Shown piece by piece: positions 1 through 6,849 of a DNA stretch of 16,886 nt. The stretch is from JANNOG01 sp050329415. GTDB lineage: Bacteria; Actinomycetota; Actinomycetes; Actinomycetales; JBBAYJ01. The position numbers and the translations under genes are program-made. Within the stretch, counting starts at the first letter, position 1, and each line of letters starts with the position of its first letter. The notes under the pieces were generated by a model, which saw nothing but the letters and a program-made list of their open reading frames with translations, was not told the origin of the DNA and searched no databases. The DNA is taken from contig JBHJOS010000070.1 in assembly GCA_050329415.1 (NCBI GenBank), positions 1-16,886 on the forward strand, given 5' to 3'.

Positions 1-109
1 CCATCCTGCGGGTCGAGCAACCCACCCGGAACGCTCACCACGTCATGATCCACATCTCGCCCCGTCAGGCTGAGGGTTGCTACGAACCGCCGGTCTCAAC
101 TCACCCTGA

Positions 110-379
110 CAGACAGGGCCTCGTGGCGCACCACAGACTTTCCGACAGACCCCGGCGTGGGCTGGTGTCCTGTACCTGCCGCACGGTTGGCGCGCCCGGT
201 CACTGCCCGCGGACCTGACGGCTGCTGTGGCGGACGCACGGCGGGACATCGGCTCTCTCGACGAGGCCGGGCTCCGCTACGTGTTGACCTTCCTCGGCGA
301 GGCGAGTACCGCCGCGATCCGCCGAGCACGCCTCGACCTCATCGTCCACGCACTGCCGCCGCTGAGTGACGCCCGATGA
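110..379 (+). pseudogene. C-terminal part of an unrecognised protein (possible gene remnant)
   Basis: This frame is open from the stop at 107-109 to a TGA at 377-379. Its last 60 or so codons read like real protein, for example the segments LYLPHGWRARSLPADL and LRYVLTFLGEASTAA. I see no ATG in the frame. The only conventional start is GTG at 227, which would leave 50 residues, yet plausible coding begins earlier. The gene may therefore have lost its 5' end or carry a frameshift. The stop overlaps the ATG of the HAD gene (ATGA), the same coupling used by the next two genes, which supports it being a real member of the cassette. I do not recognise the family. It could also be an intact short ORF starting at 227. 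Confidence 0.4.
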
Positions 380-1032
380 GCAGCCTGGTGGTGAGCCTGG
401 ATGTCGGCGGGACCCTTGGCCACGCGGCCGGGCCCAGCCTGACGGCCACTCTCGTGGCCGCGTCACCGCTCGGCGCTGCCGCGGGGCGCCGTGTCGTGCG
501 AGAGGCCCTGCACCACCGATCCGCGATCACCCCAGCGGTCATCGCAAGCGTGTGCGAGGCACTGCGGATCGCACCGACGGCATTCCCCGCGTCGTTCCCC
601 CCGAACCCGCTTCGCCTGTTCCCCGAAGCCGGCCAGGCCGTGCGGGCCATGAGCCGCCACGCTGTCCTCGTCACCCTGTCCAACGTCACCTGCCTGGAGG
701 CCGGGACCGAACAACTCCGCGAACTTCTCAGCCCCTGGGTGGTTGATCATTTCCCGTCCTGCCGGATCGGCCACACCAAACCCAACCCGGCGGCCTTCGA
801 ACACGTGGCAGCTGCGTGCCGGACGTCGCCAGCACGTATGGTCCACATCGGAGACGACTGGGCCTGCGACGTCCTCGGCGCGCGGACGGCCGGGGTCACC
901 GCAATCTGGATCTCACGCGGGAGAGCCGTGCCCGAGCCCGAACGCCTGAACGACCCCGGCCTGCTCGTAGCAGCGGATCTCACCGGGGCCAGTCGCCAAC
1001 TCACCGACATCACCCGACGCAGGAGATCATGA
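376..1032 (+). CDS. HAD-superfamily hydrolase
   Basis: A 218-residue protein with the HAD signatures in order. Motif I is DVGGTL (nucleophile D9). Motif II is LSN around residues 101-103. Motif III lysine is K135 in TKPNPAAFEHV. Motif IV is HIGDDWACDVLGARTAG (D160, D161, D165). The end reads AIWISRGR, as is usual after the last strand of subfamily I HADs. The second aspartate of DxD is glycine (D9-V-G11), as in other DxGGT HADs, so strong phosphatase activity is not assured. The start at 376 overlaps the previous stop (ATGA), and its own stop overlaps the methyltransferase start (ATGA at 1029). The gene thus sits in a coupled plus-strand cassette. The substrate is unknown; a small phosphorylated metabolite is the family default. 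Confidence 0.8.
   Translation: MSSLVVSLDVGGTLGHAAGPSLTATLVAASPLGAAAGRRVVREALHHRSAITPAVIASVCEALRIAPTAFPASFPPNPLRLFPEAGQAVRAMSRHAVLVTLSNVTCLEAGTEQLRELLSPWVVDHFPSCRIGHTKPNPAAFEHVAAACRTSPARMVHIGDDWACDVLGARTAGVTAIWISRGRAVPEPERLNDPGLLVAADLTGASRQLTDITRRRRS
1021..1025 (+). promoter_or_regulatory. Ribosome binding site for the methyltransferase
   Basis: AGGAG lies inside the end of the HAD gene. It is only 3 bases from the ATG at 1029 but 9 bases from the in-frame ATG at 1035. Spacing therefore favours 1035 (protein starting MFQG), while the overlap pattern of the cassette favours 1029. Confidence 0.5.
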
Positions 1033-1820
1033 GCATGTTCCAGGGCACAGTCGCCTACTATCGACAGTACCGTCCCGGCATCCCACAGGGCGTCGCGGAC
1101 CTCCTCGACGCCGCCGTCGAGCACGAGTCGCCGCGTCGACTGCTCGACATCGGGACCGGCACCGGCCTCGTGGTCGAGGTCCTCCTCGATCGATTCGACG
1201 ACATCATCGCCATCGACAACAACGCGGACATGCTCGACGCCGCGGGGAAGACACTCCATGCGGGACTCCCGGAAGGCGTCCACCTCGACCTTCAGCTCGT
1301 CACGGCCGAGGAGTTCACCCCTCCCGCCGGGTGGCGGGCGAACCTGGTGACCATCTGCCGGGCCTTCCACTGGCTCGACCAGCCCGCCGTCCTCACCCGA
1401 CTCCACGACGAGGTCAGCCCGACCGGCGCCGTCGCGATCTTCGGGGACCACAGCTTCTGGGCCGCGACCAGTGACTGGAAGGCCGCCGTCCGCACCGTCA
1501 TCCAGGAGTTCCTCGGCGACCAGCGACGGGCCGGCACCAGCACTTTCAACCACCACAACCGGCCCTACAGCGAGATCATGCGTCAGTCACCGTTCGACCA
1601 GGTCGAGGAGTTCACCGTGCCAGTTACCCGCACCTGGACAGCCGACTCCATCCTCGGCTACCTGCACTCGACCTCGTTCGCCGCACCCCACCTCTTCGGT
1701 GACCGACTCGACGAGTTCCACCAACACACCCGCGACGTCCTCAGAAGGTTCAGCGACACGGATGCCTTTCCCGAGGACAACGAGTTCCTCATCCGCATCG
1801 GCCGCAGAAGCCTGCCATGA
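1029..1820 (+). CDS. Class I SAM-dependent methyltransferase
   Basis: About 263 residues (261 if translation starts at the ATG at 1035). The glycine-rich SAM loop is LDIGTGTG at residues 39-46, and the acidic end of strand 2 is AIDNNADML at about 61-69. The segment VTICRAFHWLDQP at about 107-119 matches the post-motif region of the methyltransferase type 11/25 group, where an FHW-type signature is common. The opening residues (FQGTVAYYRQYRPGIP) resemble the substrate-lid start of small-molecule methyltransferases of this group. The acceptor substrate cannot be told. The gene overlaps its HAD neighbour by 4 bases and the YrdC-like gene by 4 bases (ATGA at 1817), so the three are probably cotranscribed. 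Spot GC content is lower than in the core genes to the right. Confidence 0.82.
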   Translation: MSMFQGTVAYYRQYRPGIPQGVADLLDAAVEHESPRRLLDIGTGTGLVVEVLLDRFDDIIAIDNNADMLDAAGKTLHAGLPEGVHLDLQLVTAEEFTPPAGWRANLVTICRAFHWLDQPAVLTRLHDEVSPTGAVAIFGDHSFWAATSDWKAAVRTVIQEFLGDQRRAGTSTFNHHNRPYSEIMRQSPFDQVEEFTVPVTRTWTADSILGYLHSTSFAAPHLFGDRLDEFHQHTRDVLRRFSDTDAFPEDNEFLIRIGRRSLP

Positions 1821-2203
1821 ACCGCGACCACCGACGGCGGAACTCACCAGACGTGGCCGGCCCCGCTCCCGGCGAGGCGTTGCAGCCGGCGGTCAACCTC
1901 CCCCTCGCGGACCTGAAGGACGCCAACGCCGTGGAACTGATCGAAGAGGACCAACTCAACCTCGCCGTCGAGGCGATCACCAGGGGCGACCTCGTGGTGA
2001 TGCCCACCAACCGGTGGTACGTGATCTGTGCCGACGCCACCAACACCAGGGCCTGCGACCGCCCACGCACCGGGCGCCGCGAGCAGCGGCGACGGCGAGC
2101 CCTCAGCGGTCAGTCGTCGGAGACGCCTCGGCGACAGGCTCGACACGTGTCTCCACCGGTGGCTCGATCGGGGTGCGCCCGCGGGCGAGCATCCCGCCGA
2201 TGA
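1817..2203 (+). pseudogene. Truncated YrdC/Sua5-like gene
   Basis: The start ATG overlaps the methyltransferase stop. Residues 46-81 (LNLAVEAITRGDLVVMPTNRWYVICADATNTRACD, described here in parts: AVEAITRGDLVVMPT, then NRWY, then CADATN) align by eye with the N-terminal YrdC/Sua5 pattern of a helix, G-x-V-V-x-P-T, V-Y-G-L and A-D-A-T-N. Sua5/YrdC enzymes make threonylcarbamoyl-adenylate for tRNA t6A; secondary-metabolism relatives carbamoylate small molecules. Here PTDTVYGL is replaced by PTNRWYVI, so the relation is to a divergent branch. After residue 81 (base 2059) the frame turns into Arg-rich sequence and overlaps the conserved DUF3159 gene antisense by about 100 bases. About 120 residues of the usual domain are missing. 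The residual ORF stops at 2203 but the gene is almost certainly broken. Confidence 0.6.
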
Positions 2204-2822
2204 CGACGACGACGAGGGCGAGCAGGGGCCAGCCCAGGACGAGCTTGGCGACCCCCAGCATGGTGACCGAGCCCGCGAGGTACAGCGGCAGCTGCACGGC
2301 GACCCGGATCGTGTAGGACGCGACGAAGACCGCGGTCAGGCGCTGGAACAGCCGCACCACCTCCGGCCGGGAACGCCAGCCCGTGACGTCCCCCAGCAGG
2401 GCGCCGTAGGCGAGGCCGAGCAGGGGCCAGCGCAGCACGATCGAGGCGCCGAACACGACGGCCAGCACGAGGTTGTAGAGGATGCCCGGCAGGAAGACGT
2501 CGGAGGCGTTGCCGGTCCGCAGGGCCAGCACCGCGGCGATCGCCAGTCCGACGACGCCGGACAGCACGTGCTGCAGCGTCTGGCGCTGGGCCAGGCGCAT
2601 CACGACCAGCACCGCCATGACGGCCCCCGCCGCCAGCAGCGACTGGCGCAGCGCGCCCGGGTCGCCGACCGCCTCGCTGCGCCACCACCACACGGCGAGG
2701 AACGCGAGGATCGGCAGCGCCGCCTCGACCGTGCCCCGCCACCCGCCGAGGGCCCGCAGCAGCTGCGAGCGCACCAGCTCCTCGACGGTCGTGGGCGTAC
2801 TCCCGACTGCGGGCGAGGTCAT
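2103..2822 (-). CDS. DUF3159 family integral membrane protein
   Basis: 239 residues, very hydrophobic, with around five to six membrane segments: about residues 32-47, 62-76, 86-102, 111-130, 162-180 and 186-212. Short basic and acidic loops separate them, and a Pro/Glu/Thr tail follows (219-239). It resembles DUF3159, the family of M. tuberculosis Rv2693c, found downstream of an OB-fold gene and dut in actinobacteria. The function is not known. The ATG at 2822 overlaps the stop of the OB-fold gene (ATGA), so it is the last gene of the dut operon. Directly downstream of its stop, the plus-strand cassette with the cut YrdC-like gene begins. In mycobacteria the Trk-type potassium genes (ceoB/ceoC) lie here instead. 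Confidence 0.85.
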   Translation of the reverse strand: MTSPAVGSTPTTVEELVRSQLLRALGGWRGTVEAALPILAFLAVWWWRSEAVGDPGALRQSLLAAGAVMAVLVVMRLAQRQTLQHVLSGVVGLAIAAVLALRTGNASDVFLPGILYNLVLAVVFGASIVLRWPLLGLAYGALLGDVTGWRSRPEVVRLFQRLTAVFVASYTIRVAVQLPLYLAGSVTMLGVAKLVLGWPLLALVVVVIGGMLARGRTPIEPPVETRVEPVAEASPTTDR

Positions 2823-3235
2823 GCGTCGACCGGCAGCAGGTCGTACCGGGGGTTGTACATCACTCGCTGCCCGTCGCGCTCGGTGATGGTGCCGTGGACC
2901 CGCAGCGAGCGGCCGGGCTCGAGGCCGGGTACCCGACGACGGCCGAGCCAGACGAGGAGCACGGTCCCGGTGCCGTCGCACAACTCGGCCTCGAGCGTGC
3001 ACGAGGACTCGCTCGGGCAGAGCCGCACCGACCGCAGCGTCCCGCACACCGTCGCCCGGCACCGACCGGGCAGACTGTCGAGGCGGCCGCCGCCCCAGCG
3101 GTCTGCACGCCGCCGACGCTCGAGTGCACCCCACTCGGCATCGCTGGCGGCCAGCCCCGCCCAGGCCCGGCGCCGACTGCGCTCGGCCTCCGCATCCGCG
3201 TTGTCCGACCCGTCCCCGGCCACGGGCACGAGCAT
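2819..3235 (-). CDS. OB-fold nucleic-acid-binding domain protein
   Basis: 138 residues. The N-terminal third is charged (Arg/Glu/Asp). Residues from about 55 to 136 form a small beta-rich domain of the OB-fold type: a VCGTLRSVRLCP strand pair, ELCDGTGTVLLVWLGRR, PGRSLRVHGTITERDG and a final VMYNPRYDLLP. The GxGxxxLVWLGRRxxPGLxPGxxLRVxG pattern is the one seen in Rv2694c-type proteins and in RecG/aspartyl-tRNA-synthetase OB domains. Nucleic acid binding is inferred from the fold only. The gene lies 24 bases after DUF3710 and overlaps DUF3159 by 4 bases, the same order as in mycobacteria. Confidence 0.85.
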   Translation of the reverse strand: MLVPVAGDGSDNADAEAERSRRRAWAGLAASDAEWGALERRRRADRWGGGRLDSLPGRCRATVCGTLRSVRLCPSESSCTLEAELCDGTGTVLLVWLGRRRVPGLEPGRSLRVHGTITERDGQRVMYNPRYDLLPVDA

Positions 3236-3259
3236 AGGCCCGGGCTGGACGACGGCCGG

Positions 3260-3946
3260 TCAGTCGACGGCATCGGCGGTCGGCTGCCCGCCCCCCGCGG
3301 GCAGCTGCAGGGGCAGCGGTTCCCGTGGCGGGCGCGCCTGGCCCCCCCGGGCCACCACACTGGAACGGACGACCTCCTCCAGCGCCTGCAGCCGGTCCGG
3401 GTCCGCGGCACCGTCGGGCACGCTGATGCCCGCCAACTCCACCACCTCCGGCCCCGAGAACACCGCACGGAGGAACCACCGAGGGCCATCGACCCCGGCG
3501 AAGCGCTGAACCTGCAGTGCCTGGCGGCCGTCCGGCAGCTTCGCCGGAATCGTCGTGACGATCTCGGAGCCGAACGGGCCGGCGGCCTCGGTCACGGTGC
3601 CACCCACCTTCGTGACCTCGGCCGAGATCTCGCGACGCACCTCGTCCCAGACCCCGGCGCTGCGCGGGGCGGCGAAGGCGCTGAGGCGGACCCGGGACGG
3701 GCCGGAGACCACCGTGGCGCTGCGGGCGGCGCCGGAGGCCCGGTCCACCTCGAGCTGCACCTGCATGCCCTCGACGACGGGGATCCGCAGCGCGCCGAGA
3801 TCCAGGCGCCGGGCCTCGGGCACGTCGTCGTCGGCATCGAACGGGCCCGCCGGCGTGTCGACCACGGCCGCGGCGGCGTCGGTCGTCTCGTCGGCCCCGC
3901 CCGCCGCGGTCCCGCGGCGGTCCCGGCGGCGGAAGAGGGGGCTCAC
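3260..3946 (-). CDS. DUF3710 family protein
   Basis: 228 residues starting at GTG 3946, which overlaps the dut stop (GTGA). The product opens with a basic patch (SPLFRRRDRRG) and an acidic/alanine linker. From about residue 46 comes the conserved body: LDLGALRIPVVEGMQVQLEVD, then AFAAPRSAGVWDEVRREI, then GPRWFLRAVFSGP with a closing LEEVVRSSVVARG. These match DUF3710 (Rv2696c in M. tuberculosis), a soluble actinobacterial family without assigned activity that is nearly always beside dut. The Pro/Gln-rich end (205-228) is low complexity. I see no catalytic motif. Confidence 0.88.
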   Translation of the reverse strand: MSPLFRRRDRRGTAAGGADETTDAAAAVVDTPAGPFDADDDVPEARRLDLGALRIPVVEGMQVQLEVDRASGAARSATVVSGPSRVRLSAFAAPRSAGVWDEVRREISAEVTKVGGTVTEAAGPFGSEIVTTIPAKLPDGRQALQVQRFAGVDGPRWFLRAVFSGPEVVELAGISVPDGAADPDRLQALEEVVRSSVVARGGQARPPREPLPLQLPAGGGQPTADAVD

Positions 3947-4506
3947 GGCCGCGGTCCCGGAACGCTGCCGGTGGCAGTGCCGGTGCCGGTGCCGGTGCCG
4001 GTGGCAGTGGCAGTGGCAGTGGCAGTGGCAGTGCCGGTGGAGCCGAAGCCGTCGGTCCCCCGGGCCGAACCCGGGAGGCGCTCGACCTCGATGAACCGGA
4101 TCCGAGGCACCGGCAGGACGACGAGCTGGGCCACCCGGTCCCCCGCCGAGAGCCGCAGCGGCGTCCGGGCGTCGGTGTTGAGGAGCGTGACGCGGATCTC
4201 ACCGCGGTAGCCGGCGTCCACGGTGCCGGGCGCGTTCACGACGGTGAGGCCGTGACGGGCGGCGAGGCCGGATCGCGGCAGGACGAAGGCGGCGTGCCCG
4301 TCAGGCAGCGCCACCGCGATGCCGGTGCCGACGGTGCAGCGCTCCCCCGGAGCGAGCTCGACCGGGTCGGTGGTCACGAGGTCCACTCCGGCATCACCGG
4401 GGTGAGCGGCAGCCGGGACGCCGACCCCGGGGGCCAGCCGGTGCAGCAGCACTGGCACAGCAGCCGGGTCCGGCGTCGGCGAGAGGGCTTGGGTCGCCTG
4501 CGCCAT
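3943..4506 (-). CDS. dut: Deoxyuridine 5'-triphosphate nucleotidohydrolase (dUTPase)
   Basis: Hydrolyses dUTP to dUMP and pyrophosphate. This keeps uracil out of DNA and feeds thymidylate synthesis; the enzyme is a homotrimer. All five trimeric-dUTPase motifs are visible. Motif 1 is DAGVDL (38-43). Motif 2 is PRSGLA (77-82). Motif 3 is NAPGTVDAGYRGE (91-103), with catalytic D97 and Y100. Motif 4 is GDRVAQLVV (122-130). Motif 5 is RGTDGFGSTG (149-158). The family normally ends right after motif 5; this protein carries 29 more residues, eleven Thr-Ala/Thr-Gly pairs then SVPGPRP, encoded by a hexanucleotide repeat. The ATG at 4506 leaves 48 bases to the divergent DUF3093 gene, and the 3' end overlaps DUF3710, so dut probably heads a four-gene operon. 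Confidence 0.96.
   Translation of the reverse strand: MAQATQALSPTPDPAAVPVLLHRLAPGVGVPAAAHPGDAGVDLVTTDPVELAPGERCTVGTGIAVALPDGHAAFVLPRSGLAARHGLTVVNAPGTVDAGYRGEIRVTLLNTDARTPLRLSAGDRVAQLVVLPVPRIRFIEVERLPGSARGTDGFGSTGTATATATATATGTGTGTGTATGSVPGPRP
3967..4038 (+). repeat. Twelve tandem hexanucleotides in the 3' end of dut
   Basis: On the plus strand the units run gccggt, ggcagt, gccggt x4, ggcagt x5, gccggt, with no interruption (72 bases). Read on the minus strand they encode Thr-Gly and Thr-Ala pairs. Any gain or loss of a unit keeps frame, so the array can change length without breaking dut. Confidence 0.95.
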
Positions 4507-4554
4507 GGGCCGACCCTAGCCGCGGCGCCCGAGTGGCCGTGCCACCCTGGTGCC

Positions 4555-5061
4555 GTGAGCGGTGGGAGCGGCTCCCGCATCGAGCGGGTGCGCCATGCCG
4601 AGCGGCTGTGGCCGGCGCCGTGGCTCTGGGTGGCGCTCGTCGCGTTGGCGGCCACGGCCGCGATCACGCTGGAGCCGGCCGCCGGCCTCGCCGGGGTCGC
4701 CGTCGGCGGAGCCGTCGCGGGCACGGGGGTCGCGGCCCTGGCGGTGTGGTGGTCGCCGACGGTGCGGATCGTCGAGGTCCGGCGTCCCGACGGCTCGCTC
4801 GAGCCGTGGCTGCAGGCCGGGACCTCGCGGATCCCGGTGCGGGCGCTCGGCGAGGTGGCGGCCCTGCGGGACGGTGAGTGGCGGGCGGAGCTGGGCCCGG
4901 CGCTGGACGCACGCTCGCACCGCGTGGTCCGGGGGTGGGTGGGCCACGGCGTGCGGGTCGCGGTCACCGACCCCCGGGACCCGGTGCCCTACTGGCTCGT
5001 GAGCACGCGCCGTCCCGAGGACCTGGCGGCCGCCGTCACCGGCGCGCGCGCCGGCGGCTGA
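4555..5061 (+). CDS. DUF3093 family membrane protein
   Basis: 168 residues from GTG 4555. The GTG is preferred because coding similarity begins at RIERVRHAERLWPAPWLW and the upstream frame would run antisense through dut. Two adjacent membrane helices lie at about 22-39 and 44-64, followed by a beta-rich soluble domain (VRIVEVRRPDGSLEPWLQAG, then HRVVRGWVGHGVRVAVTDPRDPVPYWLVSTR). The PYWLVSTRRP ending is typical of DUF3093 (Rv2698). The function is unknown; the topology suggests a small membrane-anchored protein with a PH-like or beta domain in the cytoplasm. It is transcribed divergently from dut and ends 3 bases before the convergent DUF4193 stop. Confidence 0.87.
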   Translation: MSGGSGSRIERVRHAERLWPAPWLWVALVALAATAAITLEPAAGLAGVAVGGAVAGTGVAALAVWWSPTVRIVEVRRPDGSLEPWLQAGTSRIPVRALGEVAALRDGEWRAELGPALDARSHRVVRGWVGHGVRVAVTDPRDPVPYWLVSTRRPEDLAAAVTGARAGG

Positions 5062-5064
5062 GCG

Positions 5065-5364
5065 TCAGGCGGCGCACTCCGAGCAGATCATGGCTCCCTT
5101 CCGGGTCACGACGAGTTGGCTGCGGTGGTGGACGAGGAAGCAGGACGAGCAGGTGAACTCGTCCCGCTGGGCGGGCATGACCTTGACCGTGAGGTCCTCG
5201 TTGGACAGGTCGGCGCCCGGCAGCTCGAAGCCCTCCGCCAGCTCGGCCTCGTCCTCGTCCACCGTGGCGGTGGACTTGTCGACGCGGCGGGCCTGGAGTT
5301 CCTGGATGCTCTCCTCGGTCACGTCGTCGTCGGTCTTGCGTGGTGCGTCGTAGTCGGTCGCCAT
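5065..5364 (-). CDS. DUF4193 family zinc-ribbon-like protein
   Basis: 99 residues. The N-terminal half is strongly acidic (TDYDAPRKTDDDVTEES, later DEDEAELAEG). The C-terminal half carries two CxxC pairs, CSSC at about 71-74 and CSEC at about 94-97. These are spaced as in a zinc ribbon and separated by FLVHHRSQLVVTRKGAMI. This is the DUF4193 family (Rv2699c), a small abundant actinobacterial protein. Zinc binding is inferred from the cysteines and the role is unknown. The ATG is at 5364. The gene converges on DUF3093 with only 3 bases between the two stop codons, so no separate terminator fits there. Confidence 0.92.
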   Translation of the reverse strand: MATDYDAPRKTDDDVTEESIQELQARRVDKSTATVDEDEAELAEGFELPGADLSNEDLTVKVMPAQRDEFTCSSCFLVHHRSQLVVTRKGAMICSECAA

Positions 5365-5480
5365 GTGGCGTCGTCACTCCGTCTGGTCGGCGCCGGGGGC
5401 GTCCCCCCGACGTGTCGTCGCGTGCGCACTCCCAACGCACTCGGCCCCGGTTATGTGCCCGGGCCACCGGGCTCCGGCCT

Positions 5481-5498
5481 GGGCCCGATCACGGGCCC
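5481..5498 (-). terminator. GC-rich hairpin downstream of hemH
   Basis: A perfect 7-bp stem, gggcccg / cgggccc, with the 4-base loop atca. It lies 50 bases beyond the hemH stop and in the 183-bp gap before the DUF4193 start. There is no T-run after it, which is common for actinobacterial hairpin terminators. It could instead belong to the leader or promoter region of DUF4193. Confidence 0.4.
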
Positions 5499-5547
5499 GG
5501 CCGCGGGATTGTGCCGCACGGCGCAGCGGCAGCGACACCGGGTGCGG

Positions 5548-6723
5548 CTAGCGGGGTGTCGCGCCGCTCGTGGCGACCTGTGGGGGCACCTCCGGCGGGA
5601 CCCAGTCGGCGCCCCCGGCGGCGGGCCGGGCGGCCCTCGGACCGGGGCAGCAGCCCGCCGGGCACACCGCCCACGACGGCCCACGCTCGCCCGCGGTCGA
5701 CGGCCGCACCGGCTCGCCGCGCGCCTGTGCGGCCCGCTCGAGGCACAGGTCCGCCAACGCGGCGACGAACCGCGGGTCGGTGCCCACCGTGGCCGCTCGC
5801 ACCATGGCGAGGCCCAGGTCGGCCGCCGTCGCGGCGGCCTCGGTGTCGAGATCGAAGCGCACTTCCATGTGGTCGGAGACGAAACCGATCGGCGCCACCA
5901 CGACCGCCCGGGTGCCACGGGCGGCCAGCTCACTCAGCCGGTCGTTGACGTCCGGTTCCAGCCAGGGCTGCGTCGGCGGACCCGACCGGGAGCAGTAGAC
6001 GAGGTCCCACTCGACCGGGGCGCCCCGACCCGCGGTCACGGCGGCGGCGACCGCAGCCGCCGTGTCGAGGTGCTGCGCCGTGTAGCGGTGGCCCTCGGGC
6101 CCGGAGCCAGCGTCCATGGTCTCCGGGATCGAGTGGGTGACGAAGAGCACCCGGGCACCCTCGCGGAGGTCCCCCGGAACCTGGCCCAGGGCCGCGGCCA
6201 CGGCATCGGCGTTGGCGGCCACGAAGCCGGGGGCGTTGTGGTAATGCCGGATCTTGTCGATGGTGACCGACCGGTCCTCGCCCGCCATGGCCAGCACGGC
6301 GGCCGCCATGTCCTCGCGGTACTGGCGGCACCCCGAGTACGAGGAGTAGGCGCTCGTGGGCACGGCCAGCAGACGGCGCGCCCCGGCGGCGTGGGCGTCG
6401 CGGACCGCGTCGGTGACGTACGGCTCCCAGTTCCGGTTGCCCCACGACAACGGAACGTGGCCCAGGCCCCGGCCGTCGAGCTCGGTCCGCAGCGCCGCGA
6501 GCAGCGCCCGGTTCTGGTCGTTGATCGGGCTGCGCCCGCCGAAGTGGTGGTAGTGCTCGGCCACGGCGAGCAGGCGCTCGCGCGGGATGCCCCGGCCCGC
6601 GGTGACATTCTCGAGGAACGGCATCACGTCGTCGGGCCCCTCGGGGCCCCCGAAGGAGAGAAGGATCACCCCGTCGTACGGGGCGAGCGTGTCGGTGGTC
6701 GGCTCGTCGGGCACGTCCGTCAT
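5548..6723 (-). CDS. hemH: Ferrochelatase (coproporphyrin III ferrochelatase type)
   Basis: Inserts ferrous iron into the porphyrin. In actinobacteria the physiological substrate is coproporphyrin III (CpfC), followed by HemQ. 391 residues starting at ATG 6723 (MTDVPDE); longer upstream starts would run through the sepH promoter region. Visible family blocks: LLSFGGPEGPDDV (21-33), HYHHFGGRSPIN (58-69), GNRNWEPYV (96-104), the catalytic FVTHSIPETMD with H197, SRSGPPTQPWLEPDV (245-259) and IGFVSDHMEVRFDLD with E287. A C-terminal CPAGCC (354-359) plus conserved C132 could ligate the [2Fe-2S] cluster reported for actinobacterial ferrochelatases. The cysteines are spaced more tightly than in the mycobacterial protein as I remember it, and a Pro/Ala-rich tail follows. 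Confidence 0.95.
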   Translation of the reverse strand: MTDVPDEPTTDTLAPYDGVILLSFGGPEGPDDVMPFLENVTAGRGIPRERLLAVAEHYHHFGGRSPINDQNRALLAALRTELDGRGLGHVPLSWGNRNWEPYVTDAVRDAHAAGARRLLAVPTSAYSSYSGCRQYREDMAAAVLAMAGEDRSVTIDKIRHYHNAPGFVAANADAVAAALGQVPGDLREGARVLFVTHSIPETMDAGSGPEGHRYTAQHLDTAAAVAAAVTAGRGAPVEWDLVYCSRSGPPTQPWLEPDVNDRLSELAARGTRAVVVAPIGFVSDHMEVRFDLDTEAAATAADLGLAMVRAATVGTDPRFVAALADLCLERAAQARGEPVRPSTAGERGPSWAVCPAGCCPGPRAARPAAGGADWVPPEVPPQVATSGATPR

Positions 6724-6849
6724 CCTGACGGGTGGACGCTCCCGCCCGCCCCGGGGGGGTCTGTTCTCCGCTGCCGTGGCTCGACCGGCGGACACGCCGC
6801 ACGGTGGAGGGCGGGGCAGGGTCCTCCGATGGCACAGTGGCGGGGGGCG

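Noticed and set aside
3..218. Plus-strand frame open from the window edge to a stop at 216-218 as the end of an upstream gene
   Set aside because: Only the first 20 or so residues look protein-like. The rest is Cys/Arg/His-rich and overlaps the better frame ending at 379.
3967..4038. Tandem array as a possible CRISPR or replication iteron
   Set aside because: Units are 6 bases without spacers and lie inside the dut reading frame, translating to Thr-Ala/Thr-Gly pairs.
2028..4210. Long plus-strand frames (2028-3509, 2894-4210) opposite the dut operon
   Set aside because: They run antisense through four conserved genes and show only low-complexity Arg/Pro/Gly/His composition. The 4000 region reads as a Val-Pro-Val-Ala repeat solely because of the hexanucleotide array.
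6717..6729. cgtca-tcc-tgacg inverted repeat over the hemH start as an operator
   Set aside because: Only 5-bp arms. In this GC-rich intergenic stretch that is expected by chance and no known regulator site matches.
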